Made by a program: the position numbers and the translations under genes. This document shows positions 23,442 through 30,739 of a stretch of 33,959 nt of DNA, piece by piece. Origin of the DNA: Patescibacteria group bacterium (GTDB taxonomy: Bacteria; Patescibacteriota; Minisyncoccia; Phycocordibacterales; UBA1006); contig JAGQMN010000008.1 of assembly GCA_020428645.1 (NCBI GenBank), positions 1 to 33,959 of the forward strand. Direction: 5' to 3'. The stretch's first letter is position 1, and every line of letters starts with the position of its first letter. Below the pieces are notes generated by a model. That model was not told the DNA's origin, ran no database searches, and saw only the letters and a list, made by a program, of their open reading frames with translations.

Positions 23442-23702
23442 ATGAAAAAAGATTTACGATCAGTTTCTGAGTTTCGCTTTCACCTACGCCGATTTATAAG
23501 CATCTCTGTCTTTGTGTTCTTTGCAATGTTTTGCTTTAGCCTACTCTTTGTGATCTTCAATCAATCACCACAGATTTTACACGTGACGCTACCAATATGG
23601 GTGCACTACTTAGGGATATTCATCTCATTTTGTATGATGCTCATGGGTCTGGTGTACATTGTGTTGATGAAAAAATATTTTCTTGAAACACAGAAACATT
23701 AA
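23442..23702 (+). CDS. Two-helix small membrane protein, unknown
   Basis: 86 aa. A basic N-terminus (MKKDLRSVSEFRFHLRR) precedes helix 1 (FISISVFVFFAMFCFSLLFVIF) and helix 2 (WVHYLGIFISFCMMLMGLVYIVLM), with a basic end KKYFLETQKH. Topology predicts both termini in the cytoplasm. TACACT (23427-23432) lies 9 nt before the ATG. It lies between rplS and the VKOR-fusion gene with separate promoters on both sides. It resembles DUF485-like small membrane proteins in layout only; family not assigned. Confidence 0.6.
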   Translation: MKKDLRSVSEFRFHLRRFISISVFVFFAMFCFSLLFVIFNQSPQILHVTLPIWVHYLGIFISFCMMLMGLVYIVLMKKYFLETQKH

Positions 23703-23728
23703 AACAACAACACCCTTTATCTATTCTC

Positions 23729-23757
23729 TTGTAACTGCTCACTAATAACTTTATACT
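23729..23757 (+). promoter_or_regulatory. Promoter of the VKOR-fusion gene
   Basis: TTGTAA (23729-23734), 17-bp spacer, TATACT (23752-23757), 8 nt to the ATG. Closely similar in sequence to the holA promoter. Confidence 0.6.
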
Positions 23758-23765
23758 GGTAGTAT

Positions 23766-24800
23766 ATGATTTGGCTTACTCTTGGTATTATTATTTCATC
23801 GTTAGGAGGGTTGTTACTGACCCGCTACATTGCAACCAACAAACATTCAGCAGAGCATATGGTCTGTCCGATTGGGCAGGACTGTCACTCGGTGGTAAAT
23901 AGTCGATTTTCTAAATTTTTTGGACTCTCGGTAGAGACCCTCGGTACCTTGTACTATGGTATTATTGTTCTGCTGTATCTTGCAAGCATTGTACGTGACG
24001 TTCCACAGTCGGTGATGTTGATTGGTCTCTTATTTTCAGGTGTTGGTTTTGCCTTTTCAATGTACCTGACGATTATTCAACTTTTTGTGATTAAAAAATG
24101 GTGTACCCTCTGCCTGACTTCAGGAGCGATCAGTTTTATGATTATTGTGTTGGCGTTTCTTGGCTATGAGTCGGTGTTTGTTGAATTTGCGTACACACAT
24201 CGTGATTTGTTCAAGTGGGTATACACACTTGGTATGTTAGCAGGGACGATAGTAACGACACTGCACGCACGCACGTTTGTTCGTTTTTTGAAAGATTTTA
24301 CGATTACCCGTGTTGAAGAACGACGACTCGAAATGTTTTCACACACTGCCTGGGTAGCACTTGGGTTTTCGTTCCTCTCAGGACTCGGTCTTGTGTTGAC
24401 TGATCGCTGGCGTGAATATACTGATAGCAACGCGTTCATCGTCATGGTGGTTATTATGGGAGTATTGATTACGTACGAGGTCATTCTCAATATGGTCATC
24501 AGTCCAAAATTAATTGGTGCGCACTTTGATGAAACATCTCTCGAAGCCCATGACCATGCGTTTTCTCGAAAGGTAGCATTTGCTATGCTCGCACTCGGTA
24601 CGGTATCGTGGTACGTACTCCTCCTCTTGTCAGTGTTTAACTGGTTTCAATACTCGTCGGGCGAACTATTTGTGGGGTACATTATTCTGATTATTCTCGC
24701 GGTTGCGGTGACGATGTACGTCGAGGTCATCATCCAGCGCAAAGCACAACGTGCATACCACATCCACGACGATACTGTTGACGTTGAAACAACATCCTAA
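23766..24800 (+). CDS. VKOR-domain oxidoreductase fused to a C-terminal multi-helix membrane domain
   Basis: 344 aa. Residues ~1-135 form a vitamin K epoxide reductase-type domain: loop cysteines Cys34 and Cys40 (VCPIGQDCHSVVNSRFSKFFG), and the quinone-reducing CXXC Cys113/Cys116 (WCTLCL) on helix 4. VKOR homologues replace DsbB and re-oxidise periplasmic thiol oxidants to make disulfides in exported proteins, several of which here have paired Cys. Bacterial VKORs are often fused to a thioredoxin/DsbA domain. Here the C-terminal ~200 residues hold about five more helices and no CXXC, a different fusion I do not recognise. It ends in an acidic tail. Confidence 0.88.
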   Translation: MIWLTLGIIISSLGGLLLTRYIATNKHSAEHMVCPIGQDCHSVVNSRFSKFFGLSVETLGTLYYGIIVLLYLASIVRDVPQSVMLIGLLFSGVGFAFSMYLTIIQLFVIKKWCTLCLTSGAISFMIIVLAFLGYESVFVEFAYTHRDLFKWVYTLGMLAGTIVTTLHARTFVRFLKDFTITRVEERRLEMFSHTAWVALGFSFLSGLGLVLTDRWREYTDSNAFIVMVVIMGVLITYEVILNMVISPKLIGAHFDETSLEAHDHAFSRKVAFAMLALGTVSWYVLLLLSVFNWFQYSSGELFVGYIILIILAVAVTMYVEVIIQRKAQRAYHIHDDTVDVETTS

Positions 24801-24816
24801 TTTGAGGTTGTTTTTC
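24788..24816 (+). terminator. Terminator of the VKOR-fusion gene
   Basis: AACAACATC pairs with GAGGTTGTT (one mismatch), followed by T residues. Confidence 0.65.
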
Positions 24817-24817
24817 T

Positions 24818-24844
24818 TTGAAAATTTTATTGGCTATGTATACT
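24818..24844 (+). promoter_or_regulatory. Possible promoter of the tRNA-His unit
   Basis: TTGAAA (24818-24823) and TATACT (24839-24844) with a short 15-bp spacer. The transcript would carry a ~130-nt leader before the tRNA. Confidence 0.4.
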
Positions 24845-24882
24845 ATATTTTGTCTTTCAAGAGATGTTTGAGAGCAAAATAT

Positions 24883-24935
24883 ATGGCGACTATGCAGAAT
24901 AATAGTTAAGCACGGTTATTACGGTAATAACCAGC
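24883..24935 (+). repeat. Partial, diverged copy of the tRNA-His 5' half
   Basis: GGCGACTATG and, further on, ACGGTTATTAC echo GGTGACTATG and ACGGTTATTAC of the intact tRNA-His at 24985, but with an insertion between them, a perfect inverted repeat GGTTATTAC-G-GTAATAACC, and no tRNA fold. It may be a relic of duplication or recombination at this tRNA. Confidence 0.35.
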
Positions 24936-24984
24936 CGTAGCTAATCAATTTCAATTCTCGCTCAGTGTTCCATAATAATATTAT

Positions 24985-25057
24985 GGTGACTATGGTATAA
25001 CGGTTATTACTCCGGGTTGTGGTTCCGGCAATGTGGGTTCGATTCCCGCTAGTCACC
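24985..25057 (+). tRNA. tRNA-His (anticodon GTG)
   Basis: Acceptor GTGACTA (24986-24992) pairs with TAGTCAC (25050-25056), with the histidine-specific extra G-1 (24985) opposite C73. Anticodon arm CCGGG-TTGTGGT-TCCGG gives anticodon GTG. T-arm GTGGG-TTCGATT-CCCGC. The 3' CCA is not encoded. Confidence 0.96.
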
Positions 25058-25058
25058 C
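25040..25058 (+). repeat. Direct repeat, copy 1 (3' end of tRNA-His), att-like
   Basis: CGATTCCCGCTAGTCACCC, comprising the 3' part of the T-arm and the acceptor strand. An identical copy lies at 25248-25266. Such duplications are left when an integrase uses a tRNA 3' end as its attachment site. Confidence 0.7.
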
Positions 25059-25064
25059 AGCATA

Positions 25065-25096
25065 GAAAAGAGCTAGGTTCACCCCTAGCTCTTTTC
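25065..25096 (+). terminator. Terminator of tRNA-His
   Basis: GAAAAGAGCTAGG pairs perfectly (13 bp) with CCTAGCTCTTTTC over a 6-nt loop. Confidence 0.88.
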
Positions 25097-25247
25097 TCGT
25101 GCATGATGTGACTACGAGAACACGAGTGTGTTCGAGAGGGAATCGAAAAGAGTGAGTATATCGAGCGTAGCGAGATTCGAACGGCGGGGTCGAGCGAATG
25201 AGATTATCGTGAGTCCGTAGGACGAAACGAGAATCCATGAGGGTGAC

Positions 25248-25266
25248 CGATTCCCGCTAGTCACCC
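25248..25266 (+). repeat. Direct repeat, copy 2 (tRNA-His 3' end duplicate), att-like
   Basis: Identical 19-mer to the end of tRNA-His. It is preceded directly by GGGTGAC, which equals the tRNA 5' acceptor sequence, so the remnant looks like a tRNA-His copy with its middle deleted. The 190 bp between the copies hold a terminator, a small GAACAC/GTGTTC hairpin (25118-25133) and GTCC-GTA-GGAC (25213-25223), but no convincing gene. Confidence 0.7.
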
Positions 25267-25302
25267 CATTTAGTGCTAGCACGAGAAGGTTCGTTTTGGC
25301 AT

Positions 25303-25334
25303 AACAAAAAGCACTCACTTAAGTGCTTTTTGTT
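25303..25334 (+). terminator. Perfect terminator upstream of the HEPN gene
   Basis: AACAAAAAGCACT pairs perfectly (13 bp) with AGTGCTTTTTGTT. No gene ends here now; it may have served the deleted tRNA copy or a lost gene. Confidence 0.8.
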
Positions 25335-25353
25335 ATTCATAATTTTTAGCTGA

Positions 25354-25359
25354 TATAAT
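25354..25359 (+). promoter_or_regulatory. -10 element of the HEPN gene, leaderless arrangement
   Basis: Consensus TATAAT followed by exactly 6 nt (TAAATC) and ATG 25366. Confidence 0.7.
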
Positions 25360-25365
25360 TAAATC

Positions 25366-26298
25366 ATGAATATTGATAATGTGTTTGATAGTAATATTTT
25401 TATTTGTGATGAGAATGACCAAGGACAAGGAATGACAAGTGTTTGTATCATTAATGGGATAGAAGTAGATTCTGATTTTACTGTCGGACCCCTCACTCTT
25501 AGACCCTTAGATAAAGCCGTCGATCATTTCCCTCGTGATATAAGAAAAGATCTTCAGCACGCAGTTTTAGAGTTTAGATATATTGATAGAAAAAATTCTA
25601 TTTCTAGATATGCTGAACCGTCTATTATCCAATCTGCAGCAATAAAAACTTTCAAGTTAATGGTTGATAGTTGGGCTGGAGCAACTTTGATTTATCATTT
25701 TGATGATACAGGAGCACAAAATGGAGGAACTTCAGGATCACGAAGATGGGAAACAGCCGACACAGAATATGTTCGGGAAGGAGCAAAACTGGAGGTAAGT
25801 GAAGAAAACAAAGAATTATTTAAAAATATTTTTTATTCAAGTTTTGGAAAATTAGAACATGCAATTGATAGGTATGATCGAGCATGTGCAGAAATAAAAG
25901 ATGAAAGTATTCTAGATTTTATCATCTCATTAGAAGCAACTCTTGGGTATGGTCTTAATACTGAAATTTCACATCGTTTTTCTTTAAGAGGAGCAATTCT
26001 CTTGTCAGAAAATGAATCGGAGCGAAGTTCTTATTATGATTTGTTTAAAACATTATATAAACTTAGATCTGTGATTGCACATGGTGAACCTCTTCTAGAA
26101 AAAGAACTAACTAAGGGTGTATATGTTTCTGCAATTCAAAACTTAGGTTTTTCTTACGAAGAGCATGAGAGTTTTAAAATAAGAATTGCTGCAGATATTG
26201 CGAGACAGGTTACTCGTAGAGTTTTACTTAAATTTATCTTAAATGAAGAGCTTTTAGATAAAAACAAATTACTTAATTTAGAGTTAGGGATTAATTAA
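25366..26298 (+). CDS. HEPN-domain protein (ApeA-like C-terminal domain), possible RNase/defence protein
   Basis: 310 aa. The C-terminal half is a helical HEPN domain of the ApeA-like type: FIISLEATLGYG ... ISHRFSLRGAILL ... YDLFKTLYKLRSVIAHGE, with the RX4H catalytic motif formed by Arg234 and His239. HEPN RX4-6H proteins are commonly metal-independent RNases in toxin-antitoxin, abortive infection and other defence systems. The N-terminal ~150 residues are beta-rich and not recognised, and may be a sensor or binding module. The gene is more AT-rich with more AGA and TTA codons than its neighbours. It sits between a duplicated tRNA-His end and a decayed recombinase, which suggests arrival on a mobile element. 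Its 3' end overlaps the recombinase remnant on the other strand. Confidence 0.75.
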   Translation: MNIDNVFDSNIFICDENDQGQGMTSVCIINGIEVDSDFTVGPLTLRPLDKAVDHFPRDIRKDLQHAVLEFRYIDRKNSISRYAEPSIIQSAAIKTFKLMVDSWAGATLIYHFDDTGAQNGGTSGSRRWETADTEYVREGAKLEVSEENKELFKNIFYSSFGKLEHAIDRYDRACAEIKDESILDFIISLEATLGYGLNTEISHRFSLRGAILLSENESERSSYYDLFKTLYKLRSVIAHGEPLLEKELTKGVYVSAIQNLGFSYEEHESFKIRIAADIARQVTRRVLLKFILNEELLDKNKLLNLELGIN

Positions 26299-26469
26299 GT
26301 GAATCTTTTTCTTTTGTAAGATTAACTGACCCTTAAGACAATTCATAATTTCTCGTTTTTCTTCAAGCGACCCTTCTTTAAGAATAAATGTAGCGTAAGC
26401 GAGAGTATTAATATCTTTTAAAAATACTTGAGCCTTCTCACCAAGAATCGTTTCGTGGAATTTTTTAAT
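26284..26469 (-). pseudogene. C-terminal remnant of a site-specific (probably serine) recombinase
   Basis: An open frame of 61 codons begins right after an in-frame TAG at 26470-26472 and has no start codon. It reads FHETILGEKAQVFLKDINT and continues through LAYATFILKEGSLEEKREI, then NCLKGQLILQKKKIHLINP, and stops with TAA at 26284-26286. The block GSLEEKREI followed by L-x-x-x-L-x-L-x-x-K-K resembles the extreme C-terminus of large serine recombinases. Everything upstream (catalytic and DNA-binding domains) is gone. Family assignment rests on this one block and is moderate. Its stop lies inside the 3' end of the HEPN gene. Confidence 0.5.
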
Positions 26470-26505
26470 CTAAGTTCCATATCCTATCCACAAACTGACC
26501 CAAAC

Positions 26506-26532
26506 AAAAAACCAAGCCTCGCTTGGTTTTTA
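26506..26532 (-). terminator. Terminator of the cupin gene
   Basis: AAAAACCAAGC pairs perfectly with GCTTGGTTTTT over a CTC loop, overlapping the stop codon; works on both strands. Confidence 0.88.
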
Positions 26533-26934
26533 CTCACTCGTCACTCCATCAAAGTGATCAGCATCATGGTTCGCCTCGGCGTCGGCTTTGGTCATGTGGA
26601 TCACACCGTTTCTGTGTTCGGCTGGGCCGTAAACGGTGTAGAGTTTCATCGGGATATCGCCCGTGTTGGTGACGTTATGTTCAGCACTGGCAGGGATCAC
26701 AATCGCAAAGTCATCTGCGACTGGTGTTTCAACGCCATCGATATACGCGACACCCGTTCCTGATTCGATTCTGATGAATTGGTCGTTGTTTTCGTGCACC
26801 TCTTTGCCGATATCTTCGCCTGGGGCGAGATTCATAACAACTAGTTGTAGGTGTTCGCCTGTATACAGAACCTGACGAAAATTATCGTTCGCTAATGTTT
26901 TCTCCTCAATATTTGCAATAAATCCTCTCTTCAT
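26530..26934 (-). CDS. Small single-domain cupin protein
   Basis: 134 aa from ATG 26934 (MKRGFIANIEEKTL). A cupin barrel is shown by the two motifs: GEDIGKEVHENNDQFIRIESGTG (motif 1, G-X5-H-X-N variant) and IPASAEHNVTNTGDIPMKLYTVYGP (motif 2 with its His). The end is His/Asp-rich (EANHDADHFDG). Cupins of this type bind a metal and often act as small isomerases, dioxygenases or sensors; the substrate is not evident. A frame extends to 26976, but that ATG overlaps the -10 TATACT (26968-26973, minus). The predicted start near 26961 gives a ~27-nt leader. Divergent from alr. Confidence 0.85.
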   Translation of the reverse strand: MKRGFIANIEEKTLANDNFRQVLYTGEHLQLVVMNLAPGEDIGKEVHENNDQFIRIESGTGVAYIDGVETPVADDFAIVIPASAEHNVTNTGDIPMKLYTVYGPAEHRNGVIHMTKADAEANHDADHFDGVTSE

Positions 26935-26967
26935 ATTTTTATGATTGGTTACGTTTCTAATACCTTT

Positions 26968-26973
26968 AGTATA
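26968..26973 (-). promoter_or_regulatory. -10 element of the cupin gene
   Basis: TATACT on the minus strand; it would start transcription near 26961, ~27 nt before the ATG. Confidence 0.45.
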
Positions 26974-27005
26974 CATCTAAAATAGTTCGCATAGGTAAAT
27001 ATTGC

Positions 27006-27011
27006 TATACT
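27006..27011 (+). promoter_or_regulatory. -10 element of alr, leaderless arrangement
   Basis: TATACT followed by exactly 6 nt (TTTCCT) and ATG 27018. Confidence 0.65.
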
Positions 27012-27017
27012 TTTCCT

Positions 27018-28151
27018 ATGTTCAACATCCACCAAGAACTCCTCACTCGTCCAACCTTTGTAGAAATTGATATGGATGCCGTGCGTCATAACCTGGCGCA
27101 GGTGCGGGCGATTGCACCTACCCAAAAAATTCTCGCGGTGGTGAAGGGAAATGCCTACGGACATGGCGCGATACCGATGGCACAACTATTTCAAGATGAG
27201 GGCGTTGATTACCTTGGTGTTGCGATTCCCGAAGAGGGTGTTGAATTACGACGTTCTGGTATCACTCTACCTATCCTCGTTCTCTCAGCAATTGCTGATA
27301 AACAAATCCCGGTGTGTATTGAGTACGATCTATCAATTACTGCACCGTCTGACGAAAAACTCGAAGCAATTGATCAGACTGCTGCATCATTTGGTAAACG
27401 TGCAACGGTACATTTAAAAGTTGATACGGGGATGGGTCGCATTGGGGTGAATTGGCAACGGGTTAAAAAATTTATCGCCGTGATGGAGCGATGTAACCAC
27501 ACTGATTTTGAAGGTTTGTACTCGCACTTTGCGTGTAGTGATGAGGTATCAGATACTACGCAGGTACAAATTGATCGTTTCAACGAAGTTATCACGACAT
27601 TTGAACAGGCAGGATACACATTTCCGATTAAACACCTCGCAAATTCGGGGGGTATTATCTTTCACCCCGATTCTCATTTCGATATGGTGCGTGCAGGGAT
27701 GATGCTCTACGGACTTTTTGAAGGTATTGATGTTCCCAATAGTGTTACCTTGAAACCAGCAATGACATGGAAGACTGAGGTGGTGTACTTCAAGTACATT
27801 GAAGCGGGAACTGGTATCGGATATGGACACAATTTTGTTGCAACAGAAGGAACACGTATTGTGACATTGCCGGTTGGATATGCTGACGGCTACCAACGGG
27901 CTATGGGTACAAACGGTAGGGTTATCATTAACGACACAATATATCCCATTGCAGGACGTATCTGCATGGATCAAATGATGATCAATCTCGGACCTGATGG
28001 TGAGGCCTACAAAGGGGATGAGGTGATTCTCGTTGGTTCATCACCATCACACGCCATCACATTTTTTGATATTGCGAACTGGAGCGGAACGAGTATCTAC
28101 GAGCTGTTGTGTCAGATTTCATACCGCGTACCACGAATATATAAAAACTAG
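27018..28151 (+). CDS. alr: Alanine racemase
   Basis: 377 aa, full length. PLP-dependent interconversion of L- and D-alanine for peptidoglycan precursors, in the cytoplasm. The PLP-binding lysine is Lys43 in AVVKGNAYGHGA. Other family blocks are KVDTGMGRIG, LANSGG, RAGMMLYGL, GIGYGHNF with the catalytic Tyr (near residue 268), LPVGYADGYQR and GRICMDQMMINL. The C-terminal beta-barrel end (ELLCQISYRVPRIY) is intact. Its presence implies the cell makes at least part of its own murein. Leaderless promoter TATACT. It converges with znuB over a strong terminator. Confidence 0.97.
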   Translation: MFNIHQELLTRPTFVEIDMDAVRHNLAQVRAIAPTQKILAVVKGNAYGHGAIPMAQLFQDEGVDYLGVAIPEEGVELRRSGITLPILVLSAIADKQIPVCIEYDLSITAPSDEKLEAIDQTAASFGKRATVHLKVDTGMGRIGVNWQRVKKFIAVMERCNHTDFEGLYSHFACSDEVSDTTQVQIDRFNEVITTFEQAGYTFPIKHLANSGGIIFHPDSHFDMVRAGMMLYGLFEGIDVPNSVTLKPAMTWKTEVVYFKYIEAGTGIGYGHNFVATEGTRIVTLPVGYADGYQRAMGTNGRVIINDTIYPIAGRICMDQMMINLGPDGEAYKGDEVILVGSSPSHAITFFDIANWSGTSIYELLCQISYRVPRIYKN

Positions 28152-28170
28152 AACTGAGTTCTAGTTTTTA
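28143..28170. terminator. Bidirectional terminator between alr and znuB
   Basis: AAAAACTAGAAC pairs perfectly (12 bp) with GTTCTAGTTTTT around TGA, overlapping both genes' ends. Confidence 0.92.
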
Positions 28171-28983
28171 GTGAGTTCTCATACCTATAGCTTTTGTTAT
28201 CAAGAGAGTAAGAGCGAAGATTATGCTCGCTGATAGTACGATGGATGCTCCTGAAGGTAAGTCTAAGTAGTAAGATGCAATGAGACCACCAATAAAGGCA
28301 ACAAGTGCACATACAATTGACGAGACAATGTAAGCATGAAACGAATGGGTTACGAGTTTTGCAGTAACGGCTGGGGTAATCAGAAGAGCACTGACGAGTA
28401 CGATTCCAAGGAGTTTTACTCCAAGCACAATTGCAATTGATAAGAGGATGTAAAACAAAAGGTTGAGTTTTGTGGTAGGTAAACCTGAAGTCCAAGCTAA
28501 TTCTTCTGATAGCGACAGTAAGGTGAGTTGTTTAAACAGTGTGAATATGATTGTAAGGATAAGAATTGACAGCACGAGTATAATCCATACGTTACCCCAC
28601 GTGACCGAGAGAATGTTTCCAAACAAAAAGCTAATGAGGTCTGGTTGGTATCCAGGTTGCAGTGAGATAATCGTTATACCGAGTGCCAAACCTGTTGTGA
28701 AGATAATTCCAATGACAGCATCAGAAGCAAGTTTTCCGTACCGTTCTAGAAGAAATATGAGCACACCAAACATGATGCCGACGCCGAGTGCACCGTAGAA
28801 CGGTGTTATACCGATTACGATCGCGAGTGCAACACCAAACAGAGATGCATGTGCAATACCGTCTGCGAAGAATGACATCTTGCGGAGAGTTGCAAACGAA
28901 CCAAGGACTGCCAGGAGCGGTGCCAGAACAATTCCGGCAATAAAGGCGCGCTGCATGAATTCAAGTTGTAGTATATCAATCAT
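28168..28983 (-). CDS. znuB: Zinc (metal) ABC transporter permease, ZnuB family
   Basis: 271 aa, eight to nine hydrophobic helices typical of the ABC-3 metal permease family. The N-terminal LEFMQRAFIAGIVLAPLLAVLGSF and the block ADGIAHASLFGVALA are family signatures, as are GVKLLGIVLVSALLITPAVTA and the hydrophobic end. It forms the membrane channel for the substrate delivered by ZnuA and is powered by ZnuC. It starts 2 nt after the znuC stop, so translation is coupled; no Shine-Dalgarno is seen. Zinc versus manganese cannot be settled from the permease alone, but the His-rich ZnuA points to zinc. Confidence 0.93.
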   Translation of the reverse strand: MIDILQLEFMQRAFIAGIVLAPLLAVLGSFATLRKMSFFADGIAHASLFGVALAIVIGITPFYGALGVGIMFGVLIFLLERYGKLASDAVIGIIFTTGLALGITIISLQPGYQPDLISFLFGNILSVTWGNVWIILVLSILILTIIFTLFKQLTLLSLSEELAWTSGLPTTKLNLLFYILLSIAIVLGVKLLGIVLVSALLITPAVTAKLVTHSFHAYIVSSIVCALVAFIGGLIASYYLDLPSGASIVLSASIIFALTLLITKAIGMRTH

Positions 28984-28985
28984 AG

Positions 28986-29708
28986 TTAGTGGCAGTTGTG
29001 CTTGTACGACGATACATCGTGGCCATAGAGGCTATTAATAATTTCCGGAGATAGTGTTTCTTCAGGTGCTCCGCTACAGAGCATTGTTTTGTTAACACAA
29101 ATTACCTGGTCAGCAACCTGTGAGACAAGGTGCACTTCGTGAGATACCATAACGATGGTCACCTGATGACGTGTGCGAATATCTTTCATGAGTTCATAAA
29201 AGTTCTCTTCACCTCCAATGTCGATACCACTGACTGGTTCGTCTAGAAACAGAATTTTTGGTTTACCCAGGAGACTTCGCGCAATGAGTACCCGTTGGAG
29301 CTGACCTCCTGAGAGAGTACCGATCAGTGATTGTGCAAGGTTTACTACTCCAAGGTGATCGAGTACTTCAGTTATTTCTATGTCAGATCCACGGTGGGAT
29401 GACTTTAAAAATTCAGTAACGGTGATTGGGAATGTTTGATCAAAGGTGATTCGCTGAGGTACGTAACCAATGATACCTCGCTTATCTTTTGGTTTACCGC
29501 TGTAGATGTTGACTGTTCCATAGGTTGGAGTCAACAACCCAACCATACCCTTTAAGAGAGTAGTTTTTCCTGAACCGTTTGGTCCAATAAGCATTGTAAT
29601 TGAACCTTCTGTAATAGAAAACGACACGTCGTGTACCACGTCATGTCCTTTCTGGTAGCCAAAGCTTGCGTTTTGTAATTCGATTGCCATCGGTTTAGCC
29701 ATGTACAT
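28986..29708 (-). CDS. znuC: Zinc (metal) ABC transporter ATPase, ZnuC family
   Basis: 240 aa from the first ATG at 29708; an internal ATG at 29690 (MAIELQNASF) is also plausible and fits the family start better. Walker A GPNGSGKTT, Q-loop YVPQR, signature LSGGQLQRV, Walker B KILFLDEPVSGID and H-loop VSHEVH are all intact. It energises ZnuB. It starts 2 nt after the znuA stop codon. The C-terminal end contains CVNKTMLCSGAPEETLS and a His/Cys end (YKHNCH), as often seen in zinc ABC ATPases. Confidence 0.95.
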   Translation of the reverse strand: MYMAKPMAIELQNASFGYQKGHDVVHDVSFSITEGSITMLIGPNGSGKTTLLKGMVGLLTPTYGTVNIYSGKPKDKRGIIGYVPQRITFDQTFPITVTEFLKSSHRGSDIEITEVLDHLGVVNLAQSLIGTLSGGQLQRVLIARSLLGKPKILFLDEPVSGIDIGGEENFYELMKDIRTRHQVTIVMVSHEVHLVSQVADQVICVNKTMLCSGAPEETLSPEIINSLYGHDVSSYKHNCH

Positions 29709-29710
29709 AT

Positions 29711-30670
29711 TTATTTTAATGTATCTACGACAGCCTGTACATTGTAGCGCATGAGTTCAATGTAACTTGATCGTCCTTCGACACCGCCAAGTGGGTCAAT
29801 CGTAGCAAAACCTAAATTGTGGTCAGTTGCAAACGCCTTGATTGAATCAGTTGATAGCTGTGGCTCAAGGAATAGTATTGATACGTCGTGTTCTTCTACT
29901 TCTTCTTCAAGAGTTTCAAGGTATTGAGGTGTTGGATTCTTTCCAGCTGAAGGCTCAAATGTTCCAACGATGTTCAATCCAAACTCGTCGGCAAAGTAGT
30001 ACCACGCATCGTGTAGTGAAATAATGTTTGGGTTTGAAATACTAGCTGTTTGACCTTCGAGTTCCTCTTCAAGTATTTCGAGCTGTTCAAGGTAGGCGTT
30101 AGCGTTTGCTTGATAACGTGTTGCATTTTCTGGGTCAAGTTCTGAAAGAACGTCAGCAATGTTGGTAGTTATTTGTTGTGCGTTATGAACTGACAACCAG
30201 TAGTGAGGATCGATTGGTCCATGGTTGTGACCCTCATGTTCTTCGTCATGTCCATGTCCATCTTCTTCATGTTGATCATCATGTTCGTGCTCTTCATGAT
30301 CATCAACAGTCGCTCGTAAACTGATTCCTGTATCAACACGTACCACATCAGCACCAACTGATTCTGCTAGATTGTGAGACCAGTCATCGAGACCTTGTCC
30401 GATGGCAAAGACCGTCTGTACACCAGAAAGCTCTTTGAGTAGGCTTGGTTGTGGATCAAAAGTGTGTGGCGAAGCCCCTGATGGAAGCATTAGTACAACT
30501 TCAAATTCACCACCAGCAATGTTTTTGGTGATATCGTAGAGCGGAAATATGGTTGCCGCTACCTTCTTTGATTGAGTAGGGCGAACTGATTCTCTGGTTT
30601 GATGGGTAATTATCATTCCTGTTACAACAGTGAGAACTAATATTCCCATTATAATAATTGATTTCTTCAT
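29711..30670 (-). CDS. znuA: Zinc-binding extracytoplasmic protein ZnuA
   Basis: 319 aa. The N-terminal helix (SIIIMGILVLTVVTGMIIT) has no lipobox Cys, so the protein is probably anchored by an uncleaved helix rather than lipid. The cluster A-I fold is shown by VAATIFPLYDITKNIAGG, GASPHTFDPQPS (first metal-ligand His) and LHDAWYYFADEFGL. A His/Asp/Glu-rich loop at about residues 122-152 (HEEHEHDDQHEEDGHGHDEE...) is the hallmark of zinc-specific binding proteins. It begins the znuACB operon, divergent from the Zur-like gene. A TATAAT -10 (30740-30745, minus) and a 7-1-7 dyad lie upstream, so repression by Zur is likely. Confidence 0.94.
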   Translation of the reverse strand: MKKSIIIMGILVLTVVTGMIITHQTRESVRPTQSKKVAATIFPLYDITKNIAGGEFEVVLMLPSGASPHTFDPQPSLLKELSGVQTVFAIGQGLDDWSHNLAESVGADVVRVDTGISLRATVDDHEEHEHDDQHEEDGHGHDEEHEGHNHGPIDPHYWLSVHNAQQITTNIADVLSELDPENATRYQANANAYLEQLEILEEELEGQTASISNPNIISLHDAWYYFADEFGLNIVGTFEPSAGKNPTPQYLETLEEEVEEHDVSILFLEPQLSTDSIKAFATDHNLGFATIDPLGGVEGRSSYIELMRYNVQAVVDTLK

Positions 30671-30739
30671 AAAAATATAAATTGGTTACCTGATATAAAA
30701 CCAGCACTCGTGATGAGCCTACTGGGTCTTACTTAATAC

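Noticed and set aside
24883-24965. A second tRNA upstream of tRNA-His
   Set aside because: The start resembles tRNA-His, but no acceptor, D- or T-arm pairing can be completed, and there is no anticodon loop.
24919-25318. Several minus-strand ORFs of 61-68 codons across tRNA-His and the repeats downstream
   Set aside because: They are antisense to the tRNA and to its terminator and duplicate, share the peptide that any reverse-read tRNA-His gives, and have no promoter or composition of a real protein.
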